The position numbers and the translations under genes are program-made. Below, one piece after another: positions 8,597 through 17,514 of a stretch of 35,331 nucleotides of DNA. Numbering within the stretch: the first letter of the stretch is position 1; each line of letters starts with the position of its first letter. Where the stretch lies: assembly GCA_024278935.1 (NCBI GenBank), contig JAJRSF010000026.1, positions 1 to 35,331 of the forward strand. Direction: 5' to 3'. The notes under the pieces are model-generated. The model saw only the letters and a program-made list of their open reading frames with translations. It ran no database searches and had not been told where the DNA came from. Source of the stretch: Candidatus Zixiibacteriota bacterium. GTDB taxonomy: Bacteria > Zixibacteria > MSB-5A5 > GN15 > FEB-12.

Positions 8597-9934
8597 ATGG
8601 CAAAACAGCAAAAAAATGACACGATGGAAAAAATTGTCTCGCTGTGTAAACGGCGTGGATTTATTTTCCCATCATCGGAAATATACGGCGGGCTTATCTC
8701 CTGCTGGGACTATGGACCTCTTGGTTCTGAACTCAAACGGAATCTGAAAAATCATTGGTGGAATGAAATGACGATCCGCCGAAGAGATATCGAAGGTCTC
8801 GATGCGGCTATTCTTATGCATCCAAAAGTTTGGGAAACATCGGGGCATGTTGAACTGTTCAACGATCCGATGGTTGACTGTAAAACTTGTAAAGCACGCT
8901 TTAGAGCTGACAAACTTGAAGAATCCAAATGTCCGAACAAACCATCCAAATCTCCAATCGAACATAAATGTGACCTGACCGAAGTAAAACAGTTTAACCT
9001 GATGTTTAAAACTTTCATGGGACCTGTTGAAGACACTTCCAGCGTTATTTATATGCGTCCGGAAACTGCTCAGGGGATCTATGTGAATTTCCTGAATGTG
9101 AAAAATTCTTCCCGTCAGAAAATTCCTTTTGGTATCGCACAGATCGGCAAAGCGTTCCGCAACGAAATCACACCGGGCAACTTTATTTTCCGTACCCGTG
9201 AGTTTGAACAGATGGAAATGCAGTTCTTTATCCACCCATCAGAAGATGACAAATGGTTTGAATACTGGCGTTAACAACGGTTTGCTTTCTACAAAGGTCT
9301 CGGAATCAATATGGATAAAATACGTTGGCACGAACATGGTCCCGACGAACTAGCTCACTACGCCAAAGCTGCCTATGATATCGAATACGAATATCCGTTT
9401 GGATGGCAGGAACTTGAGGGTGTTCACAACCGTACCGATTTTGATTTAGGTCGCCATATGGAAGCTACAAAAAAAGATATGCGTTACTTTGATGAACGTT
9501 TTGATGAAAAGTTTATTCCGTACATTATCGAAACATCAGCAGGCTGTGACAGAACCTTGCTTACAATCTTAGTTGATGCATACGACGAAGTTGAAATCAA
9601 GGGTGAGAAACGGGTCTTCATGCGTATTTCTCCAAAAGTTGCTCCGATAAAAGCAGCGATTCTTCCTCTGGTCAAAAAAGATGGTATGCCTGAATATGCT
9701 GAAAAAGTGTATGATGAAATTTCTAAAAAATTCAAAGTCTTCTACGATGTTGCCGGTGCTGTCGGGCGTCGCTATGCCCGTATGGATGAAGCCGGAACTC
9801 CATTCTGTATTACTATTGATGGACAGACACTTGAAGATGATACAATGACTGTTCGGGATAGAGATACGATGGAACAGACTCGGATGAAGACCGCCGAGAT
9901 TATCGCATTTTTGGACAAAGAAGTAAACGGGTAG
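8597..9934 (+). CDS. glyS: glycyl-tRNA synthetase (single-chain dimeric type), interrupted by an in-frame TAA
   Basis: One reading frame of 446 codons encodes a complete class II GlyRS of the homodimeric eukaryote/Thermus-like type, except for a TAA at 9272-9274. Before the stop (225 residues): [21 protein letters not shown], a two-CxxC insert (DCKTCKARF), motif 2 ([20 protein letters not shown]), ending KWFEYWR. After it the frame continues [12 protein letters not shown], then [20 protein letters not shown], motif 3 ([15 protein letters not shown]) and the anticodon-binding domain. The family has Glu-Gln-Arg at this point, so GAA to TAA is a one-base change. The next in-frame ATG is at 9311, but starting there would omit a conserved strand. 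The enzyme is essential and no second copy is in view. Sequencing error, mutation, readthrough and a truly split enzyme are all possible; the first is likeliest. Confidence 0.93.
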
Positions 9935-9983
9935 AGCCTTAGGCTCTTTTACCGCTTCGCGTCGTATTAAAATTTTATCGTAG

Positions 9984-10014
9984 GGCAGAACCCTTTAGTG
10001 GTTCTGCCTTTTAT
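9984..10014 (+). terminator. terminator-like hairpin after glyS (GTAGGG-type repeat)
   Basis: GGCAGAACC (9984-9992) pairs with GGTTCTGCC (10000-10008), followed by TTTTATTT. It is preceded by GTAG. A smaller hairpin (GAGCC, TTA, GGCTC, TTTT) overlaps the glyS stop at 9934-9950. Either could terminate the FtsB-like/recO/glyS transcript. Confidence 0.7.
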
Positions 10015-10045
10015 TTATTTCTTCAAATTTACAACTCCAAATTGC

Positions 10046-10070
10046 GGAACAGGCAAGCCTGTTCCCTACA
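10046..10070. repeat. GTAGGG-type hairpin repeat
   Basis: GGAACAGGC and GCCTGTTCC are separated by AA and followed by CTACA, the inverse of the GTAGGG flank seen at other copies. It is nearly the same word set as the repeat at 10896-10915. Confidence 0.7.
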
Positions 10071-10090
10071 TTGTGACAACATAACCGTAT

Positions 10091-10123
10091 GGCAGGCCCG
10101 CTTCCAGAGACCTGCCTTTTTTT
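10091..10123 (+). terminator. terminator-like hairpin
   Basis: GGCAGG (10091-10096) pairs with CCTGCC (10111-10116), followed by seven T residues. The 14-base loop holds a partial extra pairing. The rest of the 9935-10246 gap is AT-rich with no gene. Confidence 0.5.
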
Positions 10124-10246
10124 CTGTTCCTTTTTATTCTAATAGATAATTTTACCTCTCTTTAATTATTGACAAATCAATACTAATTCTATTATCTTTC
10201 ATATACATCAAATAAATGCACACATCATGTAGGGTTTAAATTAATT

Positions 10247-10822
10247 ATGACTATGAAAATAAATGAGTCGATAGTTTCTGAGCATGTAGAGATTAAAGTT
10301 TTCCTCGGTGTTGTTAATGTTATTTTTAAAAAGCTTTACGATGGCTCTCCTATTCCAAAAGAACATTTAGAACAGCTAGTTGAATTTATGACAGACTACA
10401 TAGACAGTTTTCATCATCTGAAAGAAGAAAAAATCCTATTCAAATATTTGGAAAAATATGAGATGTATGGCAAGGATGATCTTGTCGGCGAGCTTAATGC
10501 CGACCATACTATGGGTCGAATGCTCAAAAATTCACTTGCTGATTCAATCGATTCTTATGATCCTGACAATAAAGAATGGGCAAAAGGTATTGCCACGACA
10601 TTACAACTTTTTTCGGCAACTCTGATCCATCATATTTGCCGTGAAGACACCGAACTGATTCCGTATGTTGAAGAACAATTATCGGATGAGCAAAAGCAGA
10701 CAATTGAAAAAGAGTATGCCGAACTTCAAGAAGATTTCGAACTGTCTAAGCGCGAGCTTTCTAAACTTGATCAGTTAGTTGTTTATTATGAAGTCGATGT
10801 TGCTGAATGTAAAAAGTGCTAG
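10247..10822 (+). CDS. hemerythrin-domain protein
   Basis: The product is 191 residues (a start at the second ATG, 10253, is equally possible). It is a four-helix hemerythrin HHE-type protein: iron-ligand candidates are His in SEHVEI, FHHLKEEKIL, ADHTMGRM and IHHICREDTELIPY, in the usual order with the acidic residues in place. A C-terminal helical extension of about 45 residues ends VAECKKC with two cysteines. Such proteins hold a non-haem di-iron site that binds oxygen or nitric oxide, or serve in iron/redox sensing. It stands alone between repeat-filled gaps, so context gives no role. Confidence 0.88.
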   Translation: MTMKINESIVSEHVEIKVFLGVVNVIFKKLYDGSPIPKEHLEQLVEFMTDYIDSFHHLKEEKILFKYLEKYEMYGKDDLVGELNADHTMGRMLKNSLADSIDSYDPDNKEWAKGIATTLQLFSATLIHHICREDTELIPYVEEQLSDEQKQTIEKEYAELQEDFELSKRELSKLDQLVVYYEVDVAECKKC

Positions 10823-10895
10823 GGCTCGCTGTTTCTCACATACTGCCAATTTTAATTATTTTTCTTTTCAACAGATAGCATACAAGGTTTTGTAG

Positions 10896-10947
10896 GGAAC
10901 AGCCTCGTCTGTTCCGCTTATCGGTTCAGGCAAGCCTGAACCCTACA
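10896..10947. repeat. pair of GTAGGG-type hairpin repeats
   Basis: The first hairpin is GGAACAG (10896-10902) with CTGTTCC (10909-10915), preceded by TGTAG. The second is GGTTCAGGC (10923-10931) with GCCTGAACC (10934-10942), followed by CTACA. The pair is thus bounded by TGTAG and its complement CTACA, like one mobile-looking unit. Confidence 0.7.
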
Positions 10948-10951
10948 AGAA

Positions 10952-11048
10952 TGCAATAAAAAAAGAGATGCTTTAAAGCATCTCTTTTAAATTTATAATT
11001 GTGTCAGTAACAGTTAGTTACTTTTTGGTTCCAGTTTTGGATGTGATT
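10952..11048. repeat. 97-bp direct repeat, copy 1: duplicated rpmA 3' end plus terminator
   Basis: This segment matches 11991-12087 at 96 of 97 positions (one A/T difference, A at 11012). It contains the GAGATGC/GCATCTC terminator hairpin and, on the minus strand, the last 11 codons and stop of rpmA. Here it is not attached to an rpmA gene. It marks one edge of a 942-bp unit carrying an AT-rich gene. Confidence 0.93.
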
Positions 11049-11050
11049 TT

Positions 11051-11079
11051 GTGGGTGGCAGACGCCCTCGTCTGCCCAC
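11051..11079. repeat. hairpin repeat at the edge of the inserted segment
   Basis: GTGGG plus GCAGACG on the left pairs with CGTCTGCCCAC on the right, with a short bulge. It is a member of the intergenic hairpin set and lies just inside repeat copy 1. Confidence 0.6.
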
Positions 11080-11090
11080 GGTAATAAAAA

Positions 11091-11936
11091 TTAATTTACT
11101 TTTTTATATTTTCGGTACATTGAAAAAGAGATGTATGTAAATATCAGCTTAGTGACAAATTGAATAAAGAAAATTGGTAACATCAACCCAAAGAAATTAA
11201 ACATTACCAAATAAAAATCAGAACCACCAAACAATCTATTTATATTAATTAGAATAGTTTGTGAAACTATAGAAACCACAACTAATATCAAACCACAAAT
11301 AAATAATGTAATTATAATTGTAAGATATCTATCAAATTCTTTAAAAATATCAAACTTATTAATAAATTTATAATAGAGAATTAAAAGTATTATATCTTCT
11401 AATATTCTTAGCATATAACTATAACTACTAATTTGTCCAAACATTTCTATGAAATAAATAATAGTATTTAGTGAACAAACTATTAGGAGCGAAATAATTA
11501 TTTTTTTATAGATTTGTAACTTATATGCGAGTACACCCGCACGAATTACAAAAAAAGCACCAATCAGTGAAAGATTTAAAACCGCTGTGATATTTCCATT
11601 CTTTGTATCAAAAGTAAAAATTTTATATTCAAAAATATGAAATATTAATCCAATACTAAAAAATAAAAGCATCGTAGAAAATTGTTGTTCATACGATTTA
11701 GGTTTCGACACAACTGAAACTTGTGGTATTGTAATATTATTATGATCAAGAGAACCAATGCTGAGATTAAACCTATTAGTATGATTCGGCATAACATCTG
11801 AATTTTCAGAAACAATATTTTCTTCAGGAACGATAACATTGCTTTTACAATTTTTACATTTTGCCAATTCTCCCGGTACAAGATGATTAACTATTATGTT
11901 CTGATTGCAGTCTGGACATAAAAATGAAATACTCAT
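11091..11936 (-). CDS. zinc-ribbon multi-spanning membrane protein, unknown function
   Basis: The product is 281 residues. The N-terminus is a zinc ribbon (FLCPDCNQNIIVNHLVPGEL, then CKNCKS), followed by a polar linker to about residue 85 and then about six membrane segments (for example MLLFFSIGLIFHIF, LLIVCSLNTIIYFIE, IIITLFICGLILVVV, MFNFFGLMLPIFFIQFV). No family is recognised beyond this common zinc-ribbon-plus-membrane layout. The gene is much richer in A+T than its neighbours and lies wholly between two 97-bp direct repeats derived from the rpmA tail, so recent acquisition is likely. No integrase or transposase accompanies it. Confidence 0.75.
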   Translation of the reverse strand: MSISFLCPDCNQNIIVNHLVPGELAKCKNCKSNVIVPEENIVSENSDVMPNHTNRFNLSIGSLDHNNITIPQVSVVSKPKSYEQQFSTMLLFFSIGLIFHIFEYKIFTFDTKNGNITAVLNLSLIGAFFVIRAGVLAYKLQIYKKIIISLLIVCSLNTIIYFIEMFGQISSYSYMLRILEDIILLILYYKFINKFDIFKEFDRYLTIIITLFICGLILVVVSIVSQTILININRLFGGSDFYLVMFNFFGLMLPIFFIQFVTKLIFTYISFSMYRKYKKVN

Positions 11937-11990
11937 TGTTCTCCCAAGTTATATAAGTAAAAATAAATAATAGCAGTAATTGAGTGAAAC

Positions 11991-12087
11991 TGCAATAAAA
12001 AAAGAGATGCTTTAAAGCATCTCTTTTAAATTTATAATTGTGTCAGTAACTGTTAGTTACTTTTTGGTTCCAGTTTTGGATGTGATT
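11991..12087. repeat. 97-bp direct repeat, copy 2: in place at the rpmA 3' end
   Basis: This is the resident copy of the repeat: it runs from the rpmA terminator through the last 11 codons of rpmA. It differs from copy 1 (10952-11048) at one base, T at 12051. Confidence 0.93.
11995..12026 (-). terminator. rpmA terminator
   Basis: A perfect symmetric hairpin AAAGAGATGC/GCATCTCTTT (12001-12026) is followed, on the minus strand, by a T run. It lies 27 bases beyond the rpmA stop. The same structure is duplicated at about 10956-10987. Confidence 0.85.
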
Positions 12088-12337
12088 GGCTGTATACAGA
12101 AACTTTTTTTCCTGTTTTGCCAACCCGTTCAAAACAAACTTCACCATCAATTTTTGAGAACAATGTAAAGTCTTTACCTTGTCCAACATTAGTACCCGCT
12201 TTAATTGGGGGACCGCATTGACGTACAATAATAGAACCGGCAGTAATAGATTGACCAGAATATAATTTTGTTCCGCGTCTTTGTCCGTTTGAGTCCCGAC
12301 CGTTCCTGGTAGAACCAACACCCTTCTTATGAGCCAT
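12053..12337 (-). CDS. rpmA: 50S ribosomal protein L27
   Basis: The product is 94 residues and begins [20 protein letters not shown], the near-invariant L27 N-terminus that reaches the peptidyl-transferase centre. [13 protein letters not shown] and [14 protein letters not shown] follow, also diagnostic. There is no N-terminal cleavage extension of the Firmicute type. GAGG lies about eight bases before the ATG. rplU (L21), normally directly upstream, is absent: the upstream neighbour is the clpC terminator. The last 11 codons are copied at 11018-11048. Confidence 0.97.
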   Translation of the reverse strand: MAHKKGVGSTRNGRDSNGQRRGTKLYSGQSITAGSIIVRQCGPPIKAGTNVGQGKDFTLFSKIDGEVCFERVGKTGKKVSVYSQSHPKLEPKSN

Positions 12338-12388
12338 AATAAAACCTCGTATATTTTAAAAATTCTTTTTTCTGTTTTATAGGTACAT

Positions 12389-12412
12389 ACTTCGACAAGC
12401 TCAGCATGACTT
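12389..12412. repeat. CTTCGACAAGCTCAG-type dispersed repeat
   Basis: The word CTTCGACAAGCTCAGCATGAC lies in the gap between rpmA and clpC. Relatives occur at 23106-23178 (inverted pair) and 32861-32901. The word is common between genes in many environmental bacterial genomes. Confidence 0.75.
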
Positions 12413-12540
12413 ATTTTATTTCATTGTACAATCTTTCGATTGTAGCCACCAATTATAACACAACCGGAGATTAATGCAACATCTTTTTGCATCTTATTAC
12501 TTATAAACGACTTAACTATTCAAACAGTCTAAAAACCTAC

Positions 12541-12576
12541 TAAAAAAACAGCCGATTCTTATAAAATCGACTGTTT
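12541..12576 (-). terminator. terminator of the lolC-lolD-mcsA-mcsB-clpC operon
   Basis: On the minus strand AAACAGTCGATT (12576-12565) pairs with AATCGGCTGTTT (12557-12546), with one G-T pair, followed by a T run. It lies 25 bases after the clpC stop. Confidence 0.85.
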
Positions 12577-12600
12577 CTGTTTTAAGCATAATAAATCTAT

Positions 12601-15051
12601 TTATGCGACAGTTTCGTTTGAACTATCTTTTTGACTTTCAAAATCGAATTTCAAATGGTCATCTTCAACTGTAATTTTCAAATCAATATCACCGGCATAC
12701 TGACCACGGAGGATTTCTTCTGCAAGTGGATCTTCCAGATATTTCTGCAAGGCACGTTTGAGTGGTCTCGCTCCATATTCCGGTTCGTATCCTTTGTCTA
12801 CCAAAAGATCTTTTGCTTCATCAGTTAAGTTAAAACTGATTCCTCTGTCGGCAAGACGAGTCGCGATATCTTCAACTAAGATTTCAATAATCTGTTTGAT
12901 GTGAACTTTTGAAAGCGAATGGAAGACGATAGTTTCATCTATACGATTCAGAAGTTCAGGGTTGAACATTTTCTTGAGTTCATCCATAATCGTTTTAGTC
13001 ATCGTATCAAAATTCGTCTCGGTAACCTCGGCACCAAAACCTACAGTTTTATTATCACGTAACTGACGAGTACCAACGTTGGATGTCATGATGACAACTG
13101 TGTTACGGAAATCAACTTTTCGTCCGAATGAATCGGTCAGGGTTCCATCATCCATAAGCTGGAGCAGAATATTAAATACATCAGGATGTGCTTTTTCGAT
13201 TTCATCAAGTAGTACAACCGAATAAGGTTTGCGTCTTACACGTTCTGTAAGCTGTCCACCTTCTTCATAACCAACATACCCCGGAGGGGCACCGATTAAA
13301 CGAGAGACCGCAAATTTTTCCATATACTCTGACATATCAATTCGAATAAGTGAATCAGGGTCTTCAAACAAGAACTCTGATAAGGTACGAGCAAGTTCTG
13401 TTTTACCAACACCGGTAGGTCCTAAGAAAATGAATGTACCGATAGGACGGCGTGGATCACCAAGCCCTGCTCTGGCTCGTCTGATAGACTGCGAAATCGA
13501 CTTGATAGCTTCTTCTTGACCGATAATAGTTTTGGCAAGTTCTTCTTCCATGCGAATCAAACGTTTCGATTCGTTTTCTTCAAGACGGAACAGAGGAATA
13601 CCTGTAATTTTCGCAAGTACCGAAGCGACATCTTCACCGGTAAGAGTTACTTTATTGTTCTTTCTATTTTCATCCCACTCTTCTTGAATCTTTGTCAGTT
13701 CGTCACGTTTAATTTTGATATCATCACGAAGTTGTGCTGCGGTTTCAAAGGCTTGATTTTTAACAGCTTCTTCTTTATTAACTTGTAACTCTTCAAGCTC
13801 AGCTTCGATAGTTGCAAATGTATCCGGGCGAGTATATGTCGCAAGATGAGCCCGTGAACCGGCTTCATCAATGAGATCAATCGCTTTATCCGGTTGGAAT
13901 TTACCTGAGACATATCTGTTTGAAAGTTTCACTGCTGTTTCGATTGCATCATCGGAAATATTTAATTGATGATGGTCTTCGTATTTACCCCGGAGACCTT
14001 TTAAAATTTTGATAGTATCCGACTCTGACGGTGGTTCCACTAAAACAGTTTGGAACCGACGATCAAGGGCGCCATCTTTTTCGATATATTTGCGATATTC
14101 GTTCAGCGTTGTCGCACCAATACATCTTAATTCACCACGAGCAAGTGATGGTTTGAAAATATTAGAAGCATCGAGAGATCCTTCCGCACCACCGGCACCA
14201 ACGATAGTATGTAATTCGTCGATGAAAATAATAACATCGGTTGCATTGATAATTTCTGTCATCACTGCTTTAAGACGTTCTTCAAACTGTCCACGGTATT
14301 TTGTACCTGCAACAAGTGAAGCCATATCTAATGTGACTACTCGTTTGTTTTCGAGAGTTTGTGGTACTTTGTTTTCAACAATTCGTTGTGCGAGACCTTC
14401 GGCGATTGCTGTTTTACCAACACCAGGTTCACCGATTAAAACCGGATTGTTTTTCTTACGGCGTGAAAGCACTTGAGCCACACGTTCGATTTCATGTTCA
14501 CGACCAATAATCGGATCAAGCACACCCTTGCGGGCGAGTTCAGTTAGGTCTCTGCCAAAATGATCTAAGGCAGGAGTTTTTGATTTTTTGCGTTTCTTTT
14601 TAAACGAAGATGGTTTGCCGTTTTGAATATTTTTTAATTCTTCGTATGCTTCTTTGTAGTCAATTTCGTAACCTGACAATACTTGCGATGCGACACCTTC
14701 TTCATCTTTTAAAAGTGCTAATAAAATATGTTCGGTATCAATATCTTTAGACTGTAAAGCTCTTGCTTCCTGTCCTGATACTTCGAGAGTTTTTTTGGCA
14801 CGGGCTGTTAGTGGAAGCTGCCCCATTGTCATTGTACCGCCTGATGGCTGTACGACTTCTTCAATAGATGCTCTTAAGTCTGCGACTTCAAGACCTAGAT
14901 TTGCAATAATATCAATAGCTCGTCCATCGCCGAGTCTCAGTAATCCTAAGAGCAGATGTTCAGTACCAATGTAGTCATGTCGCAATCTTGATGCTTCATC
15001 ACGTGCATACTCAATCGCTTTGCGAGCGCTTTCGGTAAACATTTCATTCAT
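12601..15051 (-). CDS. clpC: AAA+ unfoldase ClpC (ATP-dependent Clp protease ATP-binding subunit)
   Basis: The product is 816 residues, full length for ClpC. It has two Clp-N repeats (about 1-145), a first AAA+ module with Walker [17 protein letters not shown] near residue 206 and Walker [17 protein letters not shown], a UVR-type middle domain (about 420-455, [19 protein letters not shown]) that marks ClpC rather than ClpA/ClpB, and a second AAA+ module with [14 protein letters not shown] and [19 protein letters not shown] loop in the second module is the expected ClpP contact. ClpC unfolds substrates for ClpP; in Gram-positives it recognises proteins phosphorylated on arginine by McsB. It is the last gene after mcsA and mcsB, as in that system. 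Confidence 0.97.
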   Translation of the reverse strand: MNEMFTESARKAIEYARDEASRLRHDYIGTEHLLLGLLRLGDGRAIDIIANLGLEVADLRASIEEVVQPSGGTMTMGQLPLTARAKKTLEVSGQEARALQSKDIDTEHILLALLKDEEGVASQVLSGYEIDYKEAYEELKNIQNGKPSSFKKKRKKSKTPALDHFGRDLTELARKGVLDPIIGREHEIERVAQVLSRRKKNNPVLIGEPGVGKTAIAEGLAQRIVENKVPQTLENKRVVTLDMASLVAGTKYRGQFEERLKAVMTEIINATDVIIFIDELHTIVGAGGAEGSLDASNIFKPSLARGELRCIGATTLNEYRKYIEKDGALDRRFQTVLVEPPSESDTIKILKGLRGKYEDHHQLNISDDAIETAVKLSNRYVSGKFQPDKAIDLIDEAGSRAHLATYTRPDTFATIEAELEELQVNKEEAVKNQAFETAAQLRDDIKIKRDELTKIQEEWDENRKNNKVTLTGEDVASVLAKITGIPLFRLEENESKRLIRMEEELAKTIIGQEEAIKSISQSIRRARAGLGDPRRPIGTFIFLGPTGVGKTELARTLSEFLFEDPDSLIRIDMSEYMEKFAVSRLIGAPPGYVGYEEGGQLTERVRRKPYSVVLLDEIEKAHPDVFNILLQLMDDGTLTDSFGRKVDFRNTVVIMTSNVGTRQLRDNKTVGFGAEVTETNFDTMTKTIMDELKKMFNPELLNRIDETIVFHSLSKVHIKQIIEILVEDIATRLADRGISFNLTDEAKDLLVDKGYEPEYGARPLKRALQKYLEDPLAEEILRGQYAGDIDLKITVEDDHLKFDFESQKDSSNETVA

Positions 15052-15104
15052 GACATTTCATCCTTTATATGTCTAATCATTATCTTTGCAAATTTAAAAA
15101 AATA

Positions 15105-16172
15105 TTAACTGTTTTTTTGTTCACGTAATTTTTCACGTACCATTTGAGCTCGTACAAAATCACGCCGATTGTTATCCATTTCAGACCCAAAATATTTTTG
15201 TAAATGAGCCGGTTGTGATAATAGCAATATATCATTAATTAAGCTGACATCCAAGAAGTCCAGCATCTTGGTTGCATGTCCTAATCGTACTGCCGAAAGT
15301 AAATTCATCACTTCTTCCGAAGTCAGGACTCTTGCATTTTTTAAAATTCCATAAGCACGCCAGATTTTATCTTCGATAATTTCTGATGTTTCTTCAATTA
15401 GTCTGTTACGTGCAGAAATTTCTTTGTCAATGATTTCCTGTGTAACTCGTTCTATCTGTTGTAAAATTTCTTCTTCGGTCACGCCAAGAGTTGTCTGGTT
15501 TGAAATTTGGAAGAGGTTGCCCAAGACATCGGAACCTTCACCATAGAACCCACGCACTATCAAACCTGAATGAGTGATATGCGAGATTACTTTATCTATC
15601 TCACGAGTAAGAACTAAACCCGGGAGATGAATTAAGACCGATGTTCTCATGCCGGTACCAGCGTTGGTTGGGCATGATGTTAAGTAGCCAAAGTCAGGGT
15701 CATAGTTATATTCTAAATATTTAGATATTTCAGATTCATATTTCATCGCAAGGTCAAACGATCCCCGCGGGTCAAGCCCTGCTGAGAGTGCCTGAATACG
15801 TAAGTGGTCTTCTTCGTTTACCATAATCGAGACACGTTCATCTTCGGAGATATAGAGTGCTTTGTCAAATTCACCATTGAGAAAAACAGGAGATATAAGA
15901 TGTCTTTCGATTAAGAAATTTTTATCAAGTGCGTCAATGTCGGTTGCTTTGAGATACAACCCGTCGTCCATCAGTTTTGATCTTGTGACAACAGAATCAA
16001 CATAGCTGACGACTCTTTTTTTCGTTTCTATATCAGCCGACTCCGGGAAATTACAACCGGCTATGTTTCGGGCAAGACGAACTCGTGTGGAAAGAACAAC
16101 AAGTGAATCTTTGCCGTCACTTGAGAGCCATGCCGCCGGAGATTTTGCCATTTCATCAAACATAGTAATCAC
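15105..16172 (-). CDS. mcsB: protein arginine kinase McsB
   Basis: The product is 355 residues, homologous to the phosphagen-kinase catalytic domain. Visible motifs are LSTRVRLARNIAGCNFPE (nucleotide-binding arginines), NEEDHLRIQAL (the NEED-H motif), TSCPTNAGTGMRTSV (the catalytic-cysteine loop) and RGFYGEGSD. McsB phosphorylates arginines on damaged proteins and marks them for ClpCP. The start is GTG at 16172, supported by AAGGA seven bases upstream inside the end of mcsA; an ATG at 16163 is the alternative. mcsA ends 11 bases before. Confidence 0.96.
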   Translation of the reverse strand: MITMFDEMAKSPAAWLSSDGKDSLVVLSTRVRLARNIAGCNFPESADIETKKRVVSYVDSVVTRSKLMDDGLYLKATDIDALDKNFLIERHLISPVFLNGEFDKALYISEDERVSIMVNEEDHLRIQALSAGLDPRGSFDLAMKYESEISKYLEYNYDPDFGYLTSCPTNAGTGMRTSVLIHLPGLVLTREIDKVISHITHSGLIVRGFYGEGSDVLGNLFQISNQTTLGVTEEEILQQIERVTQEIIDKEISARNRLIEETSEIIEDKIWRAYGILKNARVLTSEEVMNLLSAVRLGHATKMLDFLDVSLINDILLLSQPAHLQKYFGSEMDNNRRDFVRAQMVREKLREQKNS

Positions 16173-16183
16173 TGTCTAATCCT

Positions 16184-16714
16184 TTAGTTTTCAACCGTTA
16201 TAGATTCATGGATTGATTTTAACTTATCACGCAGTTCAGCAGCTCTTTCGAAATCTTCTGAATTGATTGCTTTTTGAAGTTCATCTTTTAAGCGTTCTTC
16301 TTCTCTGATAGAGAAATTTTCTGTAGTATTTTCGCCAGTCATTTCTATAACAGGAGTTTTACCTCGGTGCATCGATGCTCCGTGAATTTTTCTCATTATC
16401 ATTTCCAACCGATTACGAAATGCTTTGTAACAATCGCCACATCCGAACCGACCCTGACGAGTGAAGTCATCGAATGTTAATCCACAACTTTCACATGTGA
16501 TAGTTTCTTCTTGGGCAACTTGTTTTTGAAGGGGAAGGCTTGCTGCCAGTCCGGTTAGAATATCAGCTAGAGGAAATTGTGCATTTCCAAGCGGAGAATG
16601 AAACCCTCGTGCTGATGCACATTCTTTACACAATGAGATAGAAGTTTTCTCATTATTTATTATTTGCATAAAATTAACTTTTGATTCTCTTTTTTTACAG
16701 TCTTGACATAACAT
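16184..16714 (-). CDS. mcsA: McsA, zinc-binding activator of McsB with UVR domain
   Basis: The product is 176 residues. Two zinc-binding pairs are at the N-terminus (MLCQDCKKRES and LCKECA) and two in the middle (TCESCGLTF and FGCGDCYKAF); the latter motif is diagnostic for McsA. A C-terminal UVR motif (about 137-170, LQKAINSEDFERAAELRDKL) matches the one in ClpC. McsA binds and activates McsB and senses metals or thiol stress. The gene lies 18 bases after lolD and just before mcsB. CtsR, the usual repressor of this operon in Firmicutes, is not present. Confidence 0.93.
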   Translation of the reverse strand: MLCQDCKKRESKVNFMQIINNEKTSISLCKECASARGFHSPLGNAQFPLADILTGLAASLPLQKQVAQEETITCESCGLTFDDFTRQGRFGCGDCYKAFRNRLEMIMRKIHGASMHRGKTPVIEMTGENTTENFSIREEERLKDELQKAINSEDFERAAELRDKLKSIHESITVEN

Positions 16715-16732
16715 ATTATTTACCTACTTTTT

Positions 16733-17419
16733 TTAACTCTCATGTAACACGCCATCCACAATTTCAAAATGTCTTTTACACTGACTTGACAATTCCATAT
16801 TGTGAGTAGCTATTAAAAAAGTAATTTTTTTCTCATCATTTAATTTCATCATCAACTCATGTAAATTTTGACCGGTTGCTCTGTCTAAATTTCCTGAAGG
16901 TTCATCGGCGATGACTAACTCTGGAGAATTTGATAAAGCTCGAGCAACAGCAACCCGCTGTTGTTCACCACCGGAAAGTTCTGCCGGGCGATGATCTCTT
17001 CTATCTTTTAAACCAACAAGCTCTAGTAAGTGTTCCGCATTTTCGACCGATTCTGATTTTTTCGCACCGGCAACCATCATAGGTATCATAATATTTTCCA
17101 ATGCGGAAAAATCTTCCAGCAGATAATGAAACTGAAACACAAAACCGACTTTTTTATTACGAAACTTCGCTAAGGATTCTTCGGATTTTCCGTTTAACCG
17201 CACACCACAGATAGAAATTTCGCCTTTGGACGGTTTGTCAAGTCCGCCTAAAATATGTAAGAGTGTAGATTTACCGATTCCGGATGCTCCCGTAATAGCC
17301 GCAGTTTCATTTGGCTTTAAGTCCAAATTGATCCCTTTTAACACAGGTAAATTCTGATTCAAAGTATGAAATTCTCTGTGTATATCCTTAGCTGATAATA
17401 TGTAAGGCTCAGTTGTCAT
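16733..17419 (-). CDS. lolD: lipoprotein-releasing ABC transporter ATP-binding protein LolD
   Basis: The product is 228 residues with the full ABC ATPase set: Walker A GASGIGKSTLLHILGGLD, Q-loop VGFVFQFHYLLEDF, signature LSGGEQQRVAVARAL, Walker B LVIADEPSGNLD and the H-loop LIATHNMEL. The FQFHYLL and SGNLD wording fits the LolD/MacB-type subgroup. With the permease upstream it would release lipoproteins from the inner membrane for transport to the outer membrane. The LolD assignment rests on the adjacent LolC/E-type permease. Confidence 0.9.
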   Translation of the reverse strand: MTTEPYILSAKDIHREFHTLNQNLPVLKGINLDLKPNETAAITGASGIGKSTLLHILGGLDKPSKGEISICGVRLNGKSEESLAKFRNKKVGFVFQFHYLLEDFSALENIMIPMMVAGAKKSESVENAEHLLELVGLKDRRDHRPAELSGGEQQRVAVARALSNSPELVIADEPSGNLDRATGQNLHELMMKLNDEKKITFLIATHNMELSSQCKRHFEIVDGVLHES

Positions 17420-17514
17420 TATTTAATTGAACTCCAATTTCTTTCTATCCATATACAACTATTTTCGGCAGACGCATAAAATAGTTTAGAATTATATATA
17501 TTTGAAAACCGTTT

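Noticed and set aside
8672-9235. Minus-strand open frame of 187 codons
   Set aside because: It lies fully antisense to conserved GlyRS coding sequence, and its protein has no recognisable features.
10160-10190. FNR/CRP-like dyad (TTGACAAATCAA) before the hemerythrin gene
   Set aside because: The spacing between half-sites is two bases instead of four, so it does not fit the known site.
12043-12321. Overlapping minus-strand frame inside rpmA
   Set aside because: It is the alternate frame of L27, which is unmistakable in the other frame.
14009-14476. Plus-strand open frame of 155 codons
   Set aside because: It is antisense to the first AAA+ module of clpC, with no ribosome site.
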